A stretch of DNA of 64,000 nt from Salinicola avicenniae (lineage in GTDB: Bacteria; Pseudomonadota; Gammaproteobacteria; Pseudomonadales; Halomonadaceae), in contig NZ_JAKQZC010000005.1 of the NCBI RefSeq assembly GCF_023736115.1, forward strand, positions 62,001 to 126,000. The letters run 5' to 3'. A program made the position numbers and the translations under genes. Below are positions 18,026-27,269 of this stretch, piece by piece. Below the pieces are notes generated by a model, which had not been told where the DNA came from, did not search any database, and saw only the letters and a program-made list of their open reading frames with translations. Position 1 is the first letter of the stretch, and the number at the start of each line of letters is the position of its first letter.

Positions 18026-19306
18026 ATGCGGGTGGTCGTACACGGTAGCGAACTGGCAGCGGCCACCGCCGCTGCGGCGTTATGCTCGGTGGGGCATCAG
18101 GTCAGCTGGATGCCGCACGCTGAGTTTCCCTGGCAGAGCCTGAAGGACGCCGACTGGCTGGTCAGCGAGCCGGGGCTCAAGACGCAGATCGAAACGGGCG
18201 AGGCGTCCGGCCAGCTGACGCTGGTCGATGCGGTACCTGCGGACCTGGATGCCGACATTCACTGGCTGGCGTTGTCACCGGATCAGCGCGAGGCGGCCGA
18301 AGCCTATGTGGCACAGGTGCCCGGGCAGCAGACGACACCGCTGGTGATCGTTAACAACTCCACGTTCCCTGTCGGCCAGACGGAGAAGCTGGAGGCGCTG
18401 CTCGGTCATAGCGGTCAGGTGGCGGTGGCGCTGCCCGACCGGATCGAGGAAGGGCGTGCCTGGGATACCTTCACGCGGCCGGCGCACTGGCTGCTGGGCA
18501 GCGAAGACGAGTGGGCCACCCAGCAGATTCGTGAACTGCTGCGCGCCTTTAACCGCCGCCACGAAGTGTTTCAATTGATGCCACGTCGGGCTGCCGAGTT
18601 GACCAAGTTGGCCATCAACGGCATGTTGGCTACCCGTATCAGCTTCATGAACGAACTCGCCGGTCTGGCGGATTCTCTCGACGTGGACGTCGAGTACGTT
18701 CGTCAGGGCATGGGCGCAGATACGCGCATTGGTTTTGAATATCTCTATCCGGGATGCGGGTTCGGTGGTCCCAGCTTCTCGCGCGACCTGATGCGTCTCG
18801 CCGATGTCCAGCACTCTACCGGGCGGGAATCTCATCTGCTCGAGCACGTGCTCGATATCAACGAGGGCAAGAAGGAAACTCTGTTCCGCAAGCTGTGGAA
18901 TCATTTTCAGGGTGAACTGTCCGGACGCACAGTGGCGATCTGGGGGGCCGCATTCAAGCCAGGCACCGCGCGCATCGACCATGCGCCGGTGCTGACCCTG
19001 CTGGAGGCGCTGTGGGCGCAGGGCGTGACCGTACGGGTTCACGATCCGGCGGCGTTACACGCACTTCGTGAGGTTTACCCGGATCAGCCGCAGTTGACGC
19101 TGTGTGAGGGGGACTTCTATGCCGCCTGCGAGGGGGCGGATGCCCTGATGCTCGTTACCGAGTGGAAATGCTACTGGAACCCGGACTGGCGTCGGTTGCT
19201 GCAGGCCATGAATACGCCGCTTATCCTCGATGGTCGGAACATCTACGATCCGACCTATGTTGCCTCCCGCGGGTTTGTCTACCGCGGCATCGGCCGCCGC
19301 GCTTAA
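18026..19306 (+). CDS. UDP-glucose dehydrogenase homologue lacking the catalytic cysteine
   Basis: 426 residues, clearly of the UDP-glucose/GDP-mannose dehydrogenase family: AELTKLAINGMLATRISFMNELA (residues 190-212) keeps the conserved Lys and Asn, and the C-terminal domain has AIWGAAFKPGTARIDHAP. Key catalytic features are altered. The active-site motif GFGGSCFPKD reads GFGGPSFSRD (245-254), so the nucleophilic Cys is Ser250. The Rossmann loop GxGYVG reads GSELAA (7-12). The NPEFLREG motif reads LPDRIEEG. Length is normal and there is no frameshift, so it is a maintained, diverged protein rather than a broken gene. It may bind sugar nucleotides or partner GalU; oxidation activity is doubtful. 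Confidence 0.88.
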   Translation: MRVVVHGSELAAATAAAALCSVGHQVSWMPHAEFPWQSLKDADWLVSEPGLKTQIETGEASGQLTLVDAVPADLDADIHWLALSPDQREAAEAYVAQVPGQQTTPLVIVNNSTFPVGQTEKLEALLGHSGQVAVALPDRIEEGRAWDTFTRPAHWLLGSEDEWATQQIRELLRAFNRRHEVFQLMPRRAAELTKLAINGMLATRISFMNELAGLADSLDVDVEYVRQGMGADTRIGFEYLYPGCGFGGPSFSRDLMRLADVQHSTGRESHLLEHVLDINEGKKETLFRKLWNHFQGELSGRTVAIWGAAFKPGTARIDHAPVLTLLEALWAQGVTVRVHDPAALHALREVYPDQPQLTLCEGDFYAACEGADALMLVTEWKCYWNPDWRRLLQAMNTPLILDGRNIYDPTYVASRGFVYRGIGRRA

Positions 19307-19314
19307 GCGCTGTC

Positions 19315-19339
19315 GACCCGCCATCATGTGTGGCGGGTC
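19315..19339. terminator. Hairpin between convergent genes
   Basis: A perfect nine-base inverted repeat GACCCGCCA / TGGCGGGTC with a seven-base loop sits eight bases after the ugd-like stop codon and overlaps the stop of the opposing gene by two bases. There is no T-tract, so termination strength is uncertain; it could serve both strands. Confidence 0.45.
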
Positions 19340-19928
19340 AGCTATCCACCTCCACGCCGAGCTGGGCGAAAGCCCAGTTCAGGTGGGGCCACAGCGCATC
19401 GAAGTAGCGTCCGGCATCCTCACCGAAGTCGATACGCCGTGCCTCGGGGCAGAGCGTGACAGCCAGCAGCGGCGTCGCCTGCTCGAGGCGCACGCCTGCG
19501 GCGCCTACGCGCAGGTCAAGCGTTCCATCGCGTTCGCGTGCGAGCCAGCTCCAGCCTTGCGCAGACGCCTGGGTAACGATACTGGCCCGCCACCGCTCCC
19601 GAAGGGCGCCAACGCCACCGAAATCGCTGACGATACGCTGCTCCAGCCATTCGCTGGGCAGCACGCTCCAAGGTGTCAATGAGTGCCAGAATACGGTCAG
19701 GTTCCAGGCTTCTGCCGCCGCGAAACGCGTCGCCGGATCGGCGGCATCAGTCAGCGCTGCCAGAGAGTGTCGGTTACCGACGGAAACGAGGGTGTTGAGA
19801 CGATCCAACTGGCGGCGATGATAGTGGCTGTAGAGCAGATCTACCTGCGCGCGCGACCATGCCGGCTCCAGCGAGTGGCGCTCGAATGGCAGGGCGGGAA
19901 GCTCGAAGGAAAAATTCGAAACGGACAT
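19338..19928 (-). CDS. Fe/Mn superoxide dismutase homologue with all metal ligands lost
   Basis: 196 residues. The framework of iron/manganese SOD is kept along the whole length: SFELPALP at the N-terminus, AWNLTVFW, SDFGGVGALRERW, GWSWLARERDGTL, TPLLAV and LWPHLNWAF. Set against E. coli SodB as I recall it, the four metal ligands are replaced: His27 by Leu32, His74 by Leu77 (WNHTFYW becomes WNLTVFW), Asp157 by Thr158 and His161 by Glu162. The second-shell His31 and Tyr35 are also gone. It therefore cannot bind iron or manganese in the usual way. The start at 19928 fits the MSxFELPALP beginning. Non-enzymatic function, unknown. Confidence 0.85.
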   Translation of the reverse strand: MSVSNFSFELPALPFERHSLEPAWSRAQVDLLYSHYHRRQLDRLNTLVSVGNRHSLAALTDAADPATRFAAAEAWNLTVFWHSLTPWSVLPSEWLEQRIVSDFGGVGALRERWRASIVTQASAQGWSWLARERDGTLDLRVGAAGVRLEQATPLLAVTLCPEARRIDFGEDAGRYFDALWPHLNWAFAQLGVEVDS

Positions 19929-20192
19929 GATATTCGCGGTCGAGTGAGGTGGCACGCATGCTACCGCGAACGACCCTCGTGTCGCCAATGGCGGCATCCG
20001 ATCCGGCCATCGTGTCGTATCACGACAGGGCGGCGCTGCCAAGCCTAGGCTTTGCGGCGGCTTTCACGTAACGTGACCGGCAGGTCGATAGACTCGGCCG
20101 AGTTTTCATCCGATGCCTGCCTCCTCGGGCATCGGGTTTCATCCGGATCTCTCCCGCGGACCGCATCCCCATCGGTAAGGTATACGACGGCA

Positions 20193-21209
20193 ATGCCACC
20201 ACACTCCGACGACCATCGCGTCAACTCCATCGTACCCGACAGCAGCGACAGGGCGGTTCATCGTGGCTCTGCTCGCCATGCTACCCCGTCTCCAGCGTCA
20301 CCCGGTCGCCGTTCGCCGCGCGTCTGGCCGCTCTGGCTGCTGATACTTTGCCTCATTGCCGCGCTGGTCGGCGGGAGTTGGTATTACCTCCAGGCGCAGA
20401 GAATGCAGGATGCGCGTCTTGATCGCTTCGATCAGCGCCTGGAATCGACCGGCAGCACGCTCGACGCTTCCGGCGAGAGCCTGCGCGCGGAATTCGACCG
20501 TCTGCAGGATCAGCTTGAAGCCACCCGAGCGGCGGTCGGCAGCCTGGAGACGCGAGTCGCCGATTCACAAGATGACGCGTCGTTGGATGCGCGTCTGCAG
20601 GCACTCGAAGAAAGTGACGACAATACGCGAGCGCTGATCGGTGCCTTGCAAGCCTCTTATGCGGCGCTGGAAAGCACCGGCCAGAGCGAGCGAGCCGCGT
20701 TGGCGAGCCGACTGGATTCGATCGAACACGCGCGGCAGCGCGACGGCGAGCGTCTCGAGGCCCTGTCGCAGACGCTGGACGAGGCCCGCGAGCAGCGTGA
20801 AGCGCTCGCCGCTCGGTTGGAAACAGCCAACACGCAGCGGGCGCAGCTCGAGGCGCGCCTGGACGAGCTGGGGGGCGGTGATGCCGCAAACGTCGATCAG
20901 CTGTCGCAACGAGTCGATAACTTGGTCAGTCAGGTGAACAGCCTGAGCGAGCAAGCGTCGCCGTCTCAGGAAAGCGTCGATCGCCTGCGGGATGCGGTAA
21001 CGGAACTTCGTCAGGGGCAAACGGCTCTCAATGCAGGAATGGAGTCGCTCCAGTCTCGTCTCGACGCGTTGCCGAGCGGTGTCAGCGAGTCTCAGCTTCG
21101 CGAAATCCGCGAACGTGTGGGGTCGCTCGAGGCCAGTCGTTCTCAGCTGACGCGCCGTGTGACGTCGCTGATTACCGATGTATCCAATCTGCAGCGTGGC
21201 GGGGGTTGA
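20193..21209 (+). CDS. Membrane-anchored periplasmic coiled-coil protein, unknown function
   Basis: 338 residues. A short cytoplasmic N-terminus with several Arg is followed by one membrane helix (about 45-65). The rest (66-338) is predicted to be periplasmic coiled coil, rich in heptads of Leu/Ala with Arg/Glu/Gln, containing repeated LQARLD/LEARLDEL-like segments. No catalytic motif is visible. It ends four bases before tamA, so it is probably co-expressed with tamAB. I start at 20193 (MPPHSDDH); the frame is open to 20052 but without supporting signals. Coiled-coil proteins of this kind are often annotated as ATPase by spurious similarity; I see no Walker motif. Confidence 0.75.
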   Translation: MPPHSDDHRVNSIVPDSSDRAVHRGSARHATPSPASPGRRSPRVWPLWLLILCLIAALVGGSWYYLQAQRMQDARLDRFDQRLESTGSTLDASGESLRAEFDRLQDQLEATRAAVGSLETRVADSQDDASLDARLQALEESDDNTRALIGALQASYAALESTGQSERAALASRLDSIEHARQRDGERLEALSQTLDEAREQREALAARLETANTQRAQLEARLDELGGGDAANVDQLSQRVDNLVSQVNSLSEQASPSQESVDRLRDAVTELRQGQTALNAGMESLQSRLDALPSGVSESQLREIRERVGSLEASRSQLTRRVTSLITDVSNLQRGGG

Positions 21210-21213
21210 TCGC

Positions 21214-23052
21214 ATGTCGCAACATCAGGTCCTACGGATGGGACTGCTCTGCCTGACGCTGCCGGTTGCCGGGCAGGGATGGGCGCTGGAGGTCACGGTG
21301 CAAGGCATCGGCGGTGCGCCGGCGGACAACATCGTCAATATGCTTTCCGAGCTGGATGCCGACAGTCAGGCCACTCGCGAGCGTCTTGACGGTGTCGTGC
21401 GTGACCGTACCGAGCAGGCGCTGCAGGCCTATGGCTATTATGACACGTCGCTGGCCACGCGTTATCCGGATGACGACAACGAGCGGGTGGTCATCCATGT
21501 GGATGCCGGCGAACGTACCACCATCACGCAGCTGGCCGTCTCCCTCGAGGGCGATGCCGAGCATGATGAGGCTTTCGACACTGCGATGGCCGGCAATCCG
21601 CTGAAGGTTGGTGATCCGCTGGTGCATTCCCGCTATGACGGTTTCAAGGGGCAGCTTTCGACGCTGGCTCTGGAACGCGGCTACTTCAATTCGCGCTTTC
21701 GTCAACAACGCATCGAGGTACGCCCCTGGGAAAGCAGCGCCCGGATCTTCCTCGACTTCGACAGTGGCACCCGCTATCGCTTCGGCCACGTGCGCTTCGA
21801 CGGCAGCCAGATCGAGCCGCATCGCCTCGAGAACATGGTGCCGTTCGCCCCGGGCGACCCTTATCTGGCTGGCGACCTGGCCGAACTCAATCAAAACCTG
21901 GGGCAGACCGAGTGGTTTCGCGGCGTGGCGGTCCGCCCTCGGGTCAACGAAGACGCACCGCCGACGCCCAGCCGCTGGTGGCGCGAGTCCACGGGGCGAG
22001 ACATCATCGAAGATCCGTCGCGGGTGCTGGGCGGGCCAGGGCTACGTGTGGCGCGCGAACTGACGGACACACACCCCACCGTGGTCCCGGTCGATGTCGA
22101 GCTGACGCCGGCTGATCGCCATCAGTTCGAGGTCGGTATCGGTTACGCCACCGACGTCGGTCCGCGCACGCAGTTTTCCTGGACCATGCCGTGGCTCAAT
22201 CGCTACGGGCATAGCCTGACCAATTCGCTCTACCTTTCCGGCCCTGAGCAGCGCTTCAACGGTGAGTATGTCATTCCGCTGGCCAACCCCCTGCGGGACA
22301 GCTATCGCGTGCGCTACGGGCTCAAGAATATCGATAACGAGGATACGCAGAGCCTGGAGAGCTCGGTGCAGCTGGCCCGGCACTGGGAGTTTGCCAACGG
22401 CTGGGAGCAGGACCTCTACTGGCAGACCACCTACGAGGACTTTACCCAGGCCGATCAGGATGATGCCGTTCTGCTGCTCTATCCTGGCATCAGCTGGACA
22501 CGCACTCGCAAGCGTAACGACAGCTTTCCGACCTGGGGCGATCGCCAGCAACTGACGCTGGAGTGGTCCGACCCTGCCTGGGGCTCCGACGCGCGCTTCG
22601 TGCGCAGCACGTTCAGTTCTCACTGGGTGCGTATGCTCGGCCGTGAGAACCGCTTTGTCGGCCGTCTCGGCGGCGGCGCGATGGCGACCAACACGTTCGA
22701 TAAGGTGCCTCCCTCGCTGCGGTTCTTCGCCGGTGGCGATCAGAGCATTCGAGGTTACGATTACGAGAGTCTGTCGCCAGAGAACGATGACGGCGAACTG
22801 CTCGGTGGTCAGCATATGTTGACCGGCAGCGTCGAGTACCAGCGCCATATTACCGGCAACTTCTGGAGCGCTACCTTTGTCGATACGGGCAATGCCTTCG
22901 ACGACTGGTGGCCGGAAACCCTCAAGACCGGTGCCGGTGTCGGCGTACGTTGGATTTCGCCTGTCGGACCGATCCGTTTCGATATTGCCCACCCGTTTGA
23001 CGACGAGGAGGATTCTTGGCGTCTCCATTTCTCCATCGGACCGGAATTCTGA
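21214..23052 (+). CDS. tamA: Translocation and assembly module outer membrane protein TamA
   Basis: 612 residues, Omp85/BamA superfamily. A signal peptide (about 1-24, ending QGWA) precedes three POTRA domains (about 25-265) and a 16-strand beta-barrel. The barrel contains GGDQSIRGYDYESL near residue 507, the conserved L6 RGY motif, and the protein ends in aromatic GPEF. TamA works with TamB in outer membrane homeostasis, now linked to phospholipid transport as well as autotransporter assembly. The ATG at 21214 is chosen because it directly precedes the signal peptide. It overlaps tamB by 37 bases. Confidence 0.95.
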   Translation: MSQHQVLRMGLLCLTLPVAGQGWALEVTVQGIGGAPADNIVNMLSELDADSQATRERLDGVVRDRTEQALQAYGYYDTSLATRYPDDDNERVVIHVDAGERTTITQLAVSLEGDAEHDEAFDTAMAGNPLKVGDPLVHSRYDGFKGQLSTLALERGYFNSRFRQQRIEVRPWESSARIFLDFDSGTRYRFGHVRFDGSQIEPHRLENMVPFAPGDPYLAGDLAELNQNLGQTEWFRGVAVRPRVNEDAPPTPSRWWRESTGRDIIEDPSRVLGGPGLRVARELTDTHPTVVPVDVELTPADRHQFEVGIGYATDVGPRTQFSWTMPWLNRYGHSLTNSLYLSGPEQRFNGEYVIPLANPLRDSYRVRYGLKNIDNEDTQSLESSVQLARHWEFANGWEQDLYWQTTYEDFTQADQDDAVLLLYPGISWTRTRKRNDSFPTWGDRQQLTLEWSDPAWGSDARFVRSTFSSHWVRMLGRENRFVGRLGGGAMATNTFDKVPPSLRFFAGGDQSIRGYDYESLSPENDDGELLGGQHMLTGSVEYQRHITGNFWSATFVDTGNAFDDWWPETLKTGAGVGVRWISPVGPIRFDIAHPFDDEEDSWRLHFSIGPEF

Positions 23053-26000
23053 TTCGGTTAGTTCTTTTTTTGGTCCTCTGGTTCGTCGGTCTGCTTCTGG
23101 CGCTCGCCGGAACGGCGCTGTCGCCTTGGGGCAGTCAATGGCTCTTCGAGCAGGCACAGTCGCGAGGCTGGGTTCAGGCCGAGCGCTTTGCCGGGGCACC
23201 GCTGGATGCGCTGACTCTCGAGGGTTTCACGCTGACGGCGGGTACGCTCGATGTCTCGATCGACTACCTTCATCTCGCCTGGGCGGACGACTGCCTGCTC
23301 TCGGGACGCCTCTGTCTGGACGATTTCACCGTCGAGGGCGCTCGTGTGCGGGGCGGCGAGAGCGCAAGCGAGCCGCCGCCGGCAGCCGCCGAGGCAGACT
23401 CGGGGGGAGGGTTACCGGCATTTTCCGTACCGCTGCCGATCGAGATCCGTCGCGTGCGGCTCAATGATGTCGGCATTCAGCTCGCCAACGGCACGGATCT
23501 TCATTGGGCGCACTTCGAGACCGGCGCCACGCTGTCCGGCTCGCGCGTGTCGCTGAAACCGACCACGCTGGCGGAAACTCGCGTGACGCTGCCGGCAAGC
23601 GAGGAGGATCACCGCTCGCTGGGCGACACGCTGGCTTCGCTCGAGCCCGGCCCGGGCGTCGTCAGCAGTGCCGCCATCGAGAGTGCCCGGACGCTGCACG
23701 AAGATGCCTCTCGGCGAGATCCCGCCGCCGTTTCGGCGGACAACGAGGGCGCGGCTTCCATGACGAGTGCTGTCGTCGCGGACGGCGGGCTGGATGGTCC
23801 GCTAACGCCGTTGACACTCGCGGCGGCCGCCAACGTTTCCGGCGCTAGCGCGTCGGCGGAAAAACCGCCGCTGGCCGGGGTGATCGAACGGCAGCTGCGA
23901 GTGCTTCAAGAGCAGCTCCCGGATTTTACGCTGCCTATCGAGGTCGAGATCCCCAGTCTGGTGATTAGCGATGCGCGCTTGGACGGTCCTTCACCGCAAC
24001 GGCTGGATCACCTCGAACTGGCGGCCTATGCCATCGATCACAAGGTAGAAATTCGACGTCTCCGGCTCCGGTCGCCGGAAGCGGATGCCGACCTGCGCGC
24101 GGAAGCCGATTTGACAGGGGATTTTCCGCTCTCCCTGCGGCTTGACGCCCGACTCAAGCGGACGCCGATTTATGGGCAGACCGTATCATTGGATATCGAT
24201 GGCGATTTGACCGACCTCGACGTTGCGCTCCAGACTTCGGGCAACGCCGAGGCCTCGCTCGATGCCCATCTGAATCTCATGGCAGAGACGCTGCCGTTTT
24301 CGCTTGCGCTTCAAGGGCGGGCTCTGCGCTGGCCGTTGGCATCGCGCGACTTCGCACCGTTCACCGACCTGGCAGAAGGGCTCGATGAATCGGCCATTCT
24401 CGTCGCCCGACAGCTTCACGGTATCGCGTTGGAGACCGATGGCGATTCGGCGCCCTACCGGCTTGATCGCCTGTCCCTACGGGCCGAGGGCGATCTCTCC
24501 GGGTATCAGGCCAATCTTGAGCTGGCGGGCCAGGGTCCCGAGCTGCCTCCGGTGACGCTATCGTTGGCCGGCCGCGGCGATCTGGCCCAGTTTCACTGGC
24601 AGCCGCTCGACGTCGCCAGTCAGAACGGCACTTTGGCGAGTACGGGAACGGTGCGTTGGACGCCGACGCTGTCCGCCAGCGTCGATCTGAATCTCTCGCG
24701 ATTGCCGCTGCAGGCATTCACCCAGGCGGTCAGCGGTCAGTTGAATGGTCAGGCTCGTCTGGCGTTTGCCATGGCCCCGGAGGGCGGCTGGCAACTCGCC
24801 TTGCCGACATTGGCGATCGATGGCCAGCTGCAACAGCGGCCATTGCGTCTGAATGCGGCGCTGGATGGCAACAGTCAGATGCAGTGGAACATTCGGCGAC
24901 TGGACCTGCGGCAGGGCAATAACCGCCTGACGGCCAGCGGACGACTGGATGAACGCATCCAACTCGATGGCCGGGTCGATGCGCCCAATCTTGCCTCGAT
25001 CCTGCCGCAGCTTGCCGGCACGCTGCAAGGCGCGTTCCACGGGCGGGGGACGCTGGAACGACCGCAGATCGATCTGCAACTGCAGGGGGATAACGTAGCA
25101 TTCGCGCAGAACCAGCTGCAGCGCCTGACGCTGTCCGCTCAGTCCGCGGGCACGCAGGATCCGACGTTCGAGGTCGATCTTGACGCGGACGGTGTCGAGG
25201 CCGGCGGGCAGCGTCTCGAGTCACTGGCCCTCGATCTGAGCGGACGCCTGTCTCAGCACCAGCTATCACTGGCGCTCATCGGTGGTGAAGGGCTGCCAGT
25301 CTCTCGCGCATCGCTGGAGCTGCAAGGTGGCTTGAATCTCGACAGCCAGCGCTACCGGGGGCATCTCGCGCCACTTGCCGTCTCGACCGACTACGGCGAT
25401 CTCGCGCTGCGTGAGGCGCTCGACTTTACTGCCAATCTTGCCACCGCCAGCGCGACGGTCGAACCCTTCTGTCTCGACCGCCGGCAGGGTGGCGCACTCT
25501 GTCTGACCGAGCGCATGAATGCCTCCGCGGATCAGGGGCGGGCCGCGCTGTCGCTCGAGGAGGTGCCCATGGCGCTGCTCGACGCCTTTCTGCCCCAGGG
25601 GTGGCAAGCCGACGGTCGTACCGACGGACGCCTGATCGCCAGCTGGTCCCGCGGCGGGCAGGCATGGGCGGCAGCGGCCGATATCGACAGCCAGGTGGCC
25701 GTCAGTGGTGTCGATGCGCGGGGCGCGGCCTGGCAGGTGCCGGAAGCGGCGCTGTCACTATCGCTGGAAGCCAACCAGCGTCAGGTGCAGACCCAGCTCG
25801 AGCTGTCACTTCAGGATGCCGGACGCTTGCGACTGCAGGCGCAGGTGGATGACCCGGCCGGCGCCGGTACGCTGCAAGGCCGATTGCAGCTGGAAAATCT
25901 GCGTTTCAGTCCCTATCGCCCACTGGTGGCCGGTATCGATCAACTCGAGGGCGCTCTCGATGGCGATGTGGCCTTGGGCGGCAACCTCGCCATGCCCTCG

Positions 26001-27215
26001 CTTGACGGCAACGTCGAGATTCGCGATGTGCGTGTCCGCGGCGGCGTCTCGCCGGTCGCGATCACCGACGCCCGTCTGCAGATGGCACTCCGTGGCCAGA
26101 CCTCGACGCTGGAAGGCCATGTGCAGAGCGATGATGGCCGCCTCGAGCTCGATGGCGACGCGGACTGGTCGGATCCGGCCAACTGGCGCGCCAATGCGTC
26201 TATCGATGGCCAGGAGTCGCCGCTGCTGATCGCGCTGCCGGCCTACGGCCGACTTCGGGTGGCGCCCGATATCCAGATTCAGGCTCTCCCGCAGCGTCTG
26301 CGAGTGCGTGGCGATGTCAATGTGCCCTGGGCGCGGTTGGACATCGGGCAGCTTCCAGCGTCGGCCCAAGCACCGAGCAGCGATACGGTGATCATCAGCG
26401 AGGAGGAGGATCGCCAGCAGCGAGCTGCCGCAGCGGCCGAGGCCAACGATCAAGGGGCCGATACCGCGCAGGCGCTGGCCGACGCTGGCATGCAGCTCGA
26501 TGTACTTGTCGATCTGCATCTTGGGCCGGACATGCAGCTCGAGGCCTATGGCCTCGAGGCGGGGTTGCAGGGAGAGCTGCAGGTGAGACAGGGCACGGGG
26601 CCCGTGCAGCTATTCGGCGACGTCAATCTCGTCGATGGTACCTACACGTCTTTCGGTCAGGATTTGATCATTCGTCAGGGGCAGGTGCTGTTCAGTGGGC
26701 CGGCGTCGCAGCCCAGCCTGCGGTTCGAGGCGATCCGCAATCCCGATACCACGGAGGACGACGTCATTGCCGGCCTGCGCGTGACGGGGCAGGCCTCCGC
26801 GCCGCGCTTGACGATCTTCTCCGAGCCGGCGATGACCGAGAGTCGCGCGCTCTCCTATATTCTGCGTGGGCGGGCTCCCGAGGATTCCGGTAGTGGCGAC
26901 GATGCGCTGACCTCGGCATTGATCGGGCTGTCGTTGTCGCAGACCGGCAGCGCTGTCGGACAGGTCGGGGAGGTATTCGGTGTCGAGGATCTGAGTCTCG
27001 ATGCCTCGGGGGCGGGTGACGATAGCCAGGTGGTTGTCAGCGGCTACGTCTTCGACGACTTGAAGGTGAGCTACGGCGTCGGCATATTCTCTCCTATCGC
27101 CGAGCTGACGCTGCGCTATCGCCTGATTCAGAACCTCTACCTGCAGGCGGTCTCAGGCGCTGCCCAGGCGCTGGATCTCATTTATACCTTCAGTCTGGGG
27201 CGCAGCGGCCCCTGA
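23016..27215 (+). CDS. tamB: Translocation and assembly module inner membrane protein TamB
   Basis: 1399 residues. An N-terminal membrane anchor (about 10-31) is followed by a very long beta-rich periplasmic region of the AsmA-like/bridge type and the C-terminal TamB (DUF490) domain (about 1080-1399). TamB spans the periplasm between the inner membrane and TamA. The start is TTG at 23016, with GAGGAGG eight bases upstream, inside the 3' end of tamA. No ATG with comparable support exists nearby. A low-complexity Ala/Glu/Gly stretch (about 112-130) and an extra loop (about 195-290) make the N-terminal part slightly longer than in E. coli (1259 residues). Confidence 0.94.
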   Translation: MASPFLHRTGILIRLVLFLVLWFVGLLLALAGTALSPWGSQWLFEQAQSRGWVQAERFAGAPLDALTLEGFTLTAGTLDVSIDYLHLAWADDCLLSGRLCLDDFTVEGARVRGGESASEPPPAAAEADSGGGLPAFSVPLPIEIRRVRLNDVGIQLANGTDLHWAHFETGATLSGSRVSLKPTTLAETRVTLPASEEDHRSLGDTLASLEPGPGVVSSAAIESARTLHEDASRRDPAAVSADNEGAASMTSAVVADGGLDGPLTPLTLAAAANVSGASASAEKPPLAGVIERQLRVLQEQLPDFTLPIEVEIPSLVISDARLDGPSPQRLDHLELAAYAIDHKVEIRRLRLRSPEADADLRAEADLTGDFPLSLRLDARLKRTPIYGQTVSLDIDGDLTDLDVALQTSGNAEASLDAHLNLMAETLPFSLALQGRALRWPLASRDFAPFTDLAEGLDESAILVARQLHGIALETDGDSAPYRLDRLSLRAEGDLSGYQANLELAGQGPELPPVTLSLAGRGDLAQFHWQPLDVASQNGTLASTGTVRWTPTLSASVDLNLSRLPLQAFTQAVSGQLNGQARLAFAMAPEGGWQLALPTLAIDGQLQQRPLRLNAALDGNSQMQWNIRRLDLRQGNNRLTASGRLDERIQLDGRVDAPNLASILPQLAGTLQGAFHGRGTLERPQIDLQLQGDNVAFAQNQLQRLTLSAQSAGTQDPTFEVDLDADGVEAGGQRLESLALDLSGRLSQHQLSLALIGGEGLPVSRASLELQGGLNLDSQRYRGHLAPLAVSTDYGDLALREALDFTANLATASATVEPFCLDRRQGGALCLTERMNASADQGRAALSLEEVPMALLDAFLPQGWQADGRTDGRLIASWSRGGQAWAAAADIDSQVAVSGVDARGAAWQVPEAALSLSLEANQRQVQTQLELSLQDAGRLRLQAQVDDPAGAGTLQGRLQLENLRFSPYRPLVAGIDQLEGALDGDVALGGNLAMPSLDGNVEIRDVRVRGGVSPVAITDARLQMALRGQTSTLEGHVQSDDGRLELDGDADWSDPANWRANASIDGQESPLLIALPAYGRLRVAPDIQIQALPQRLRVRGDVNVPWARLDIGQLPASAQAPSSDTVIISEEEDRQQRAAAAAEANDQGADTAQALADAGMQLDVLVDLHLGPDMQLEAYGLEAGLQGELQVRQGTGPVQLFGDVNLVDGTYTSFGQDLIIRQGQVLFSGPASQPSLRFEAIRNPDTTEDDVIAGLRVTGQASAPRLTIFSEPAMTESRALSYILRGRAPEDSGSGDDALTSALIGLSLSQTGSAVGQVGEVFGVEDLSLDASGAGDDSQVVVSGYVFDDLKVSYGVGIFSPIAELTLRYRLIQNLYLQAVSGAAQALDLIYTFSLGRSGP

Positions 27216-27219
27216 CACT

Positions 27220-27248
27220 GCCGTCGGCGGGCTCGCCACGCCGACGGC
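27220..27248 (+). terminator. Hairpin after tamB
   Basis: Perfect ten-base inverted repeat GCCGTCGGCG / CGCCGACGGC with a nine-base loop, four bases after the tamB stop and 21 bases before msrA. It lacks a T-tract, so it may be a Rho-dependent or RNA-stabilising hairpin rather than a true terminator. Confidence 0.45.
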
Positions 27249-27269
27249 GCTCTCACTTGGAGTCAACTC

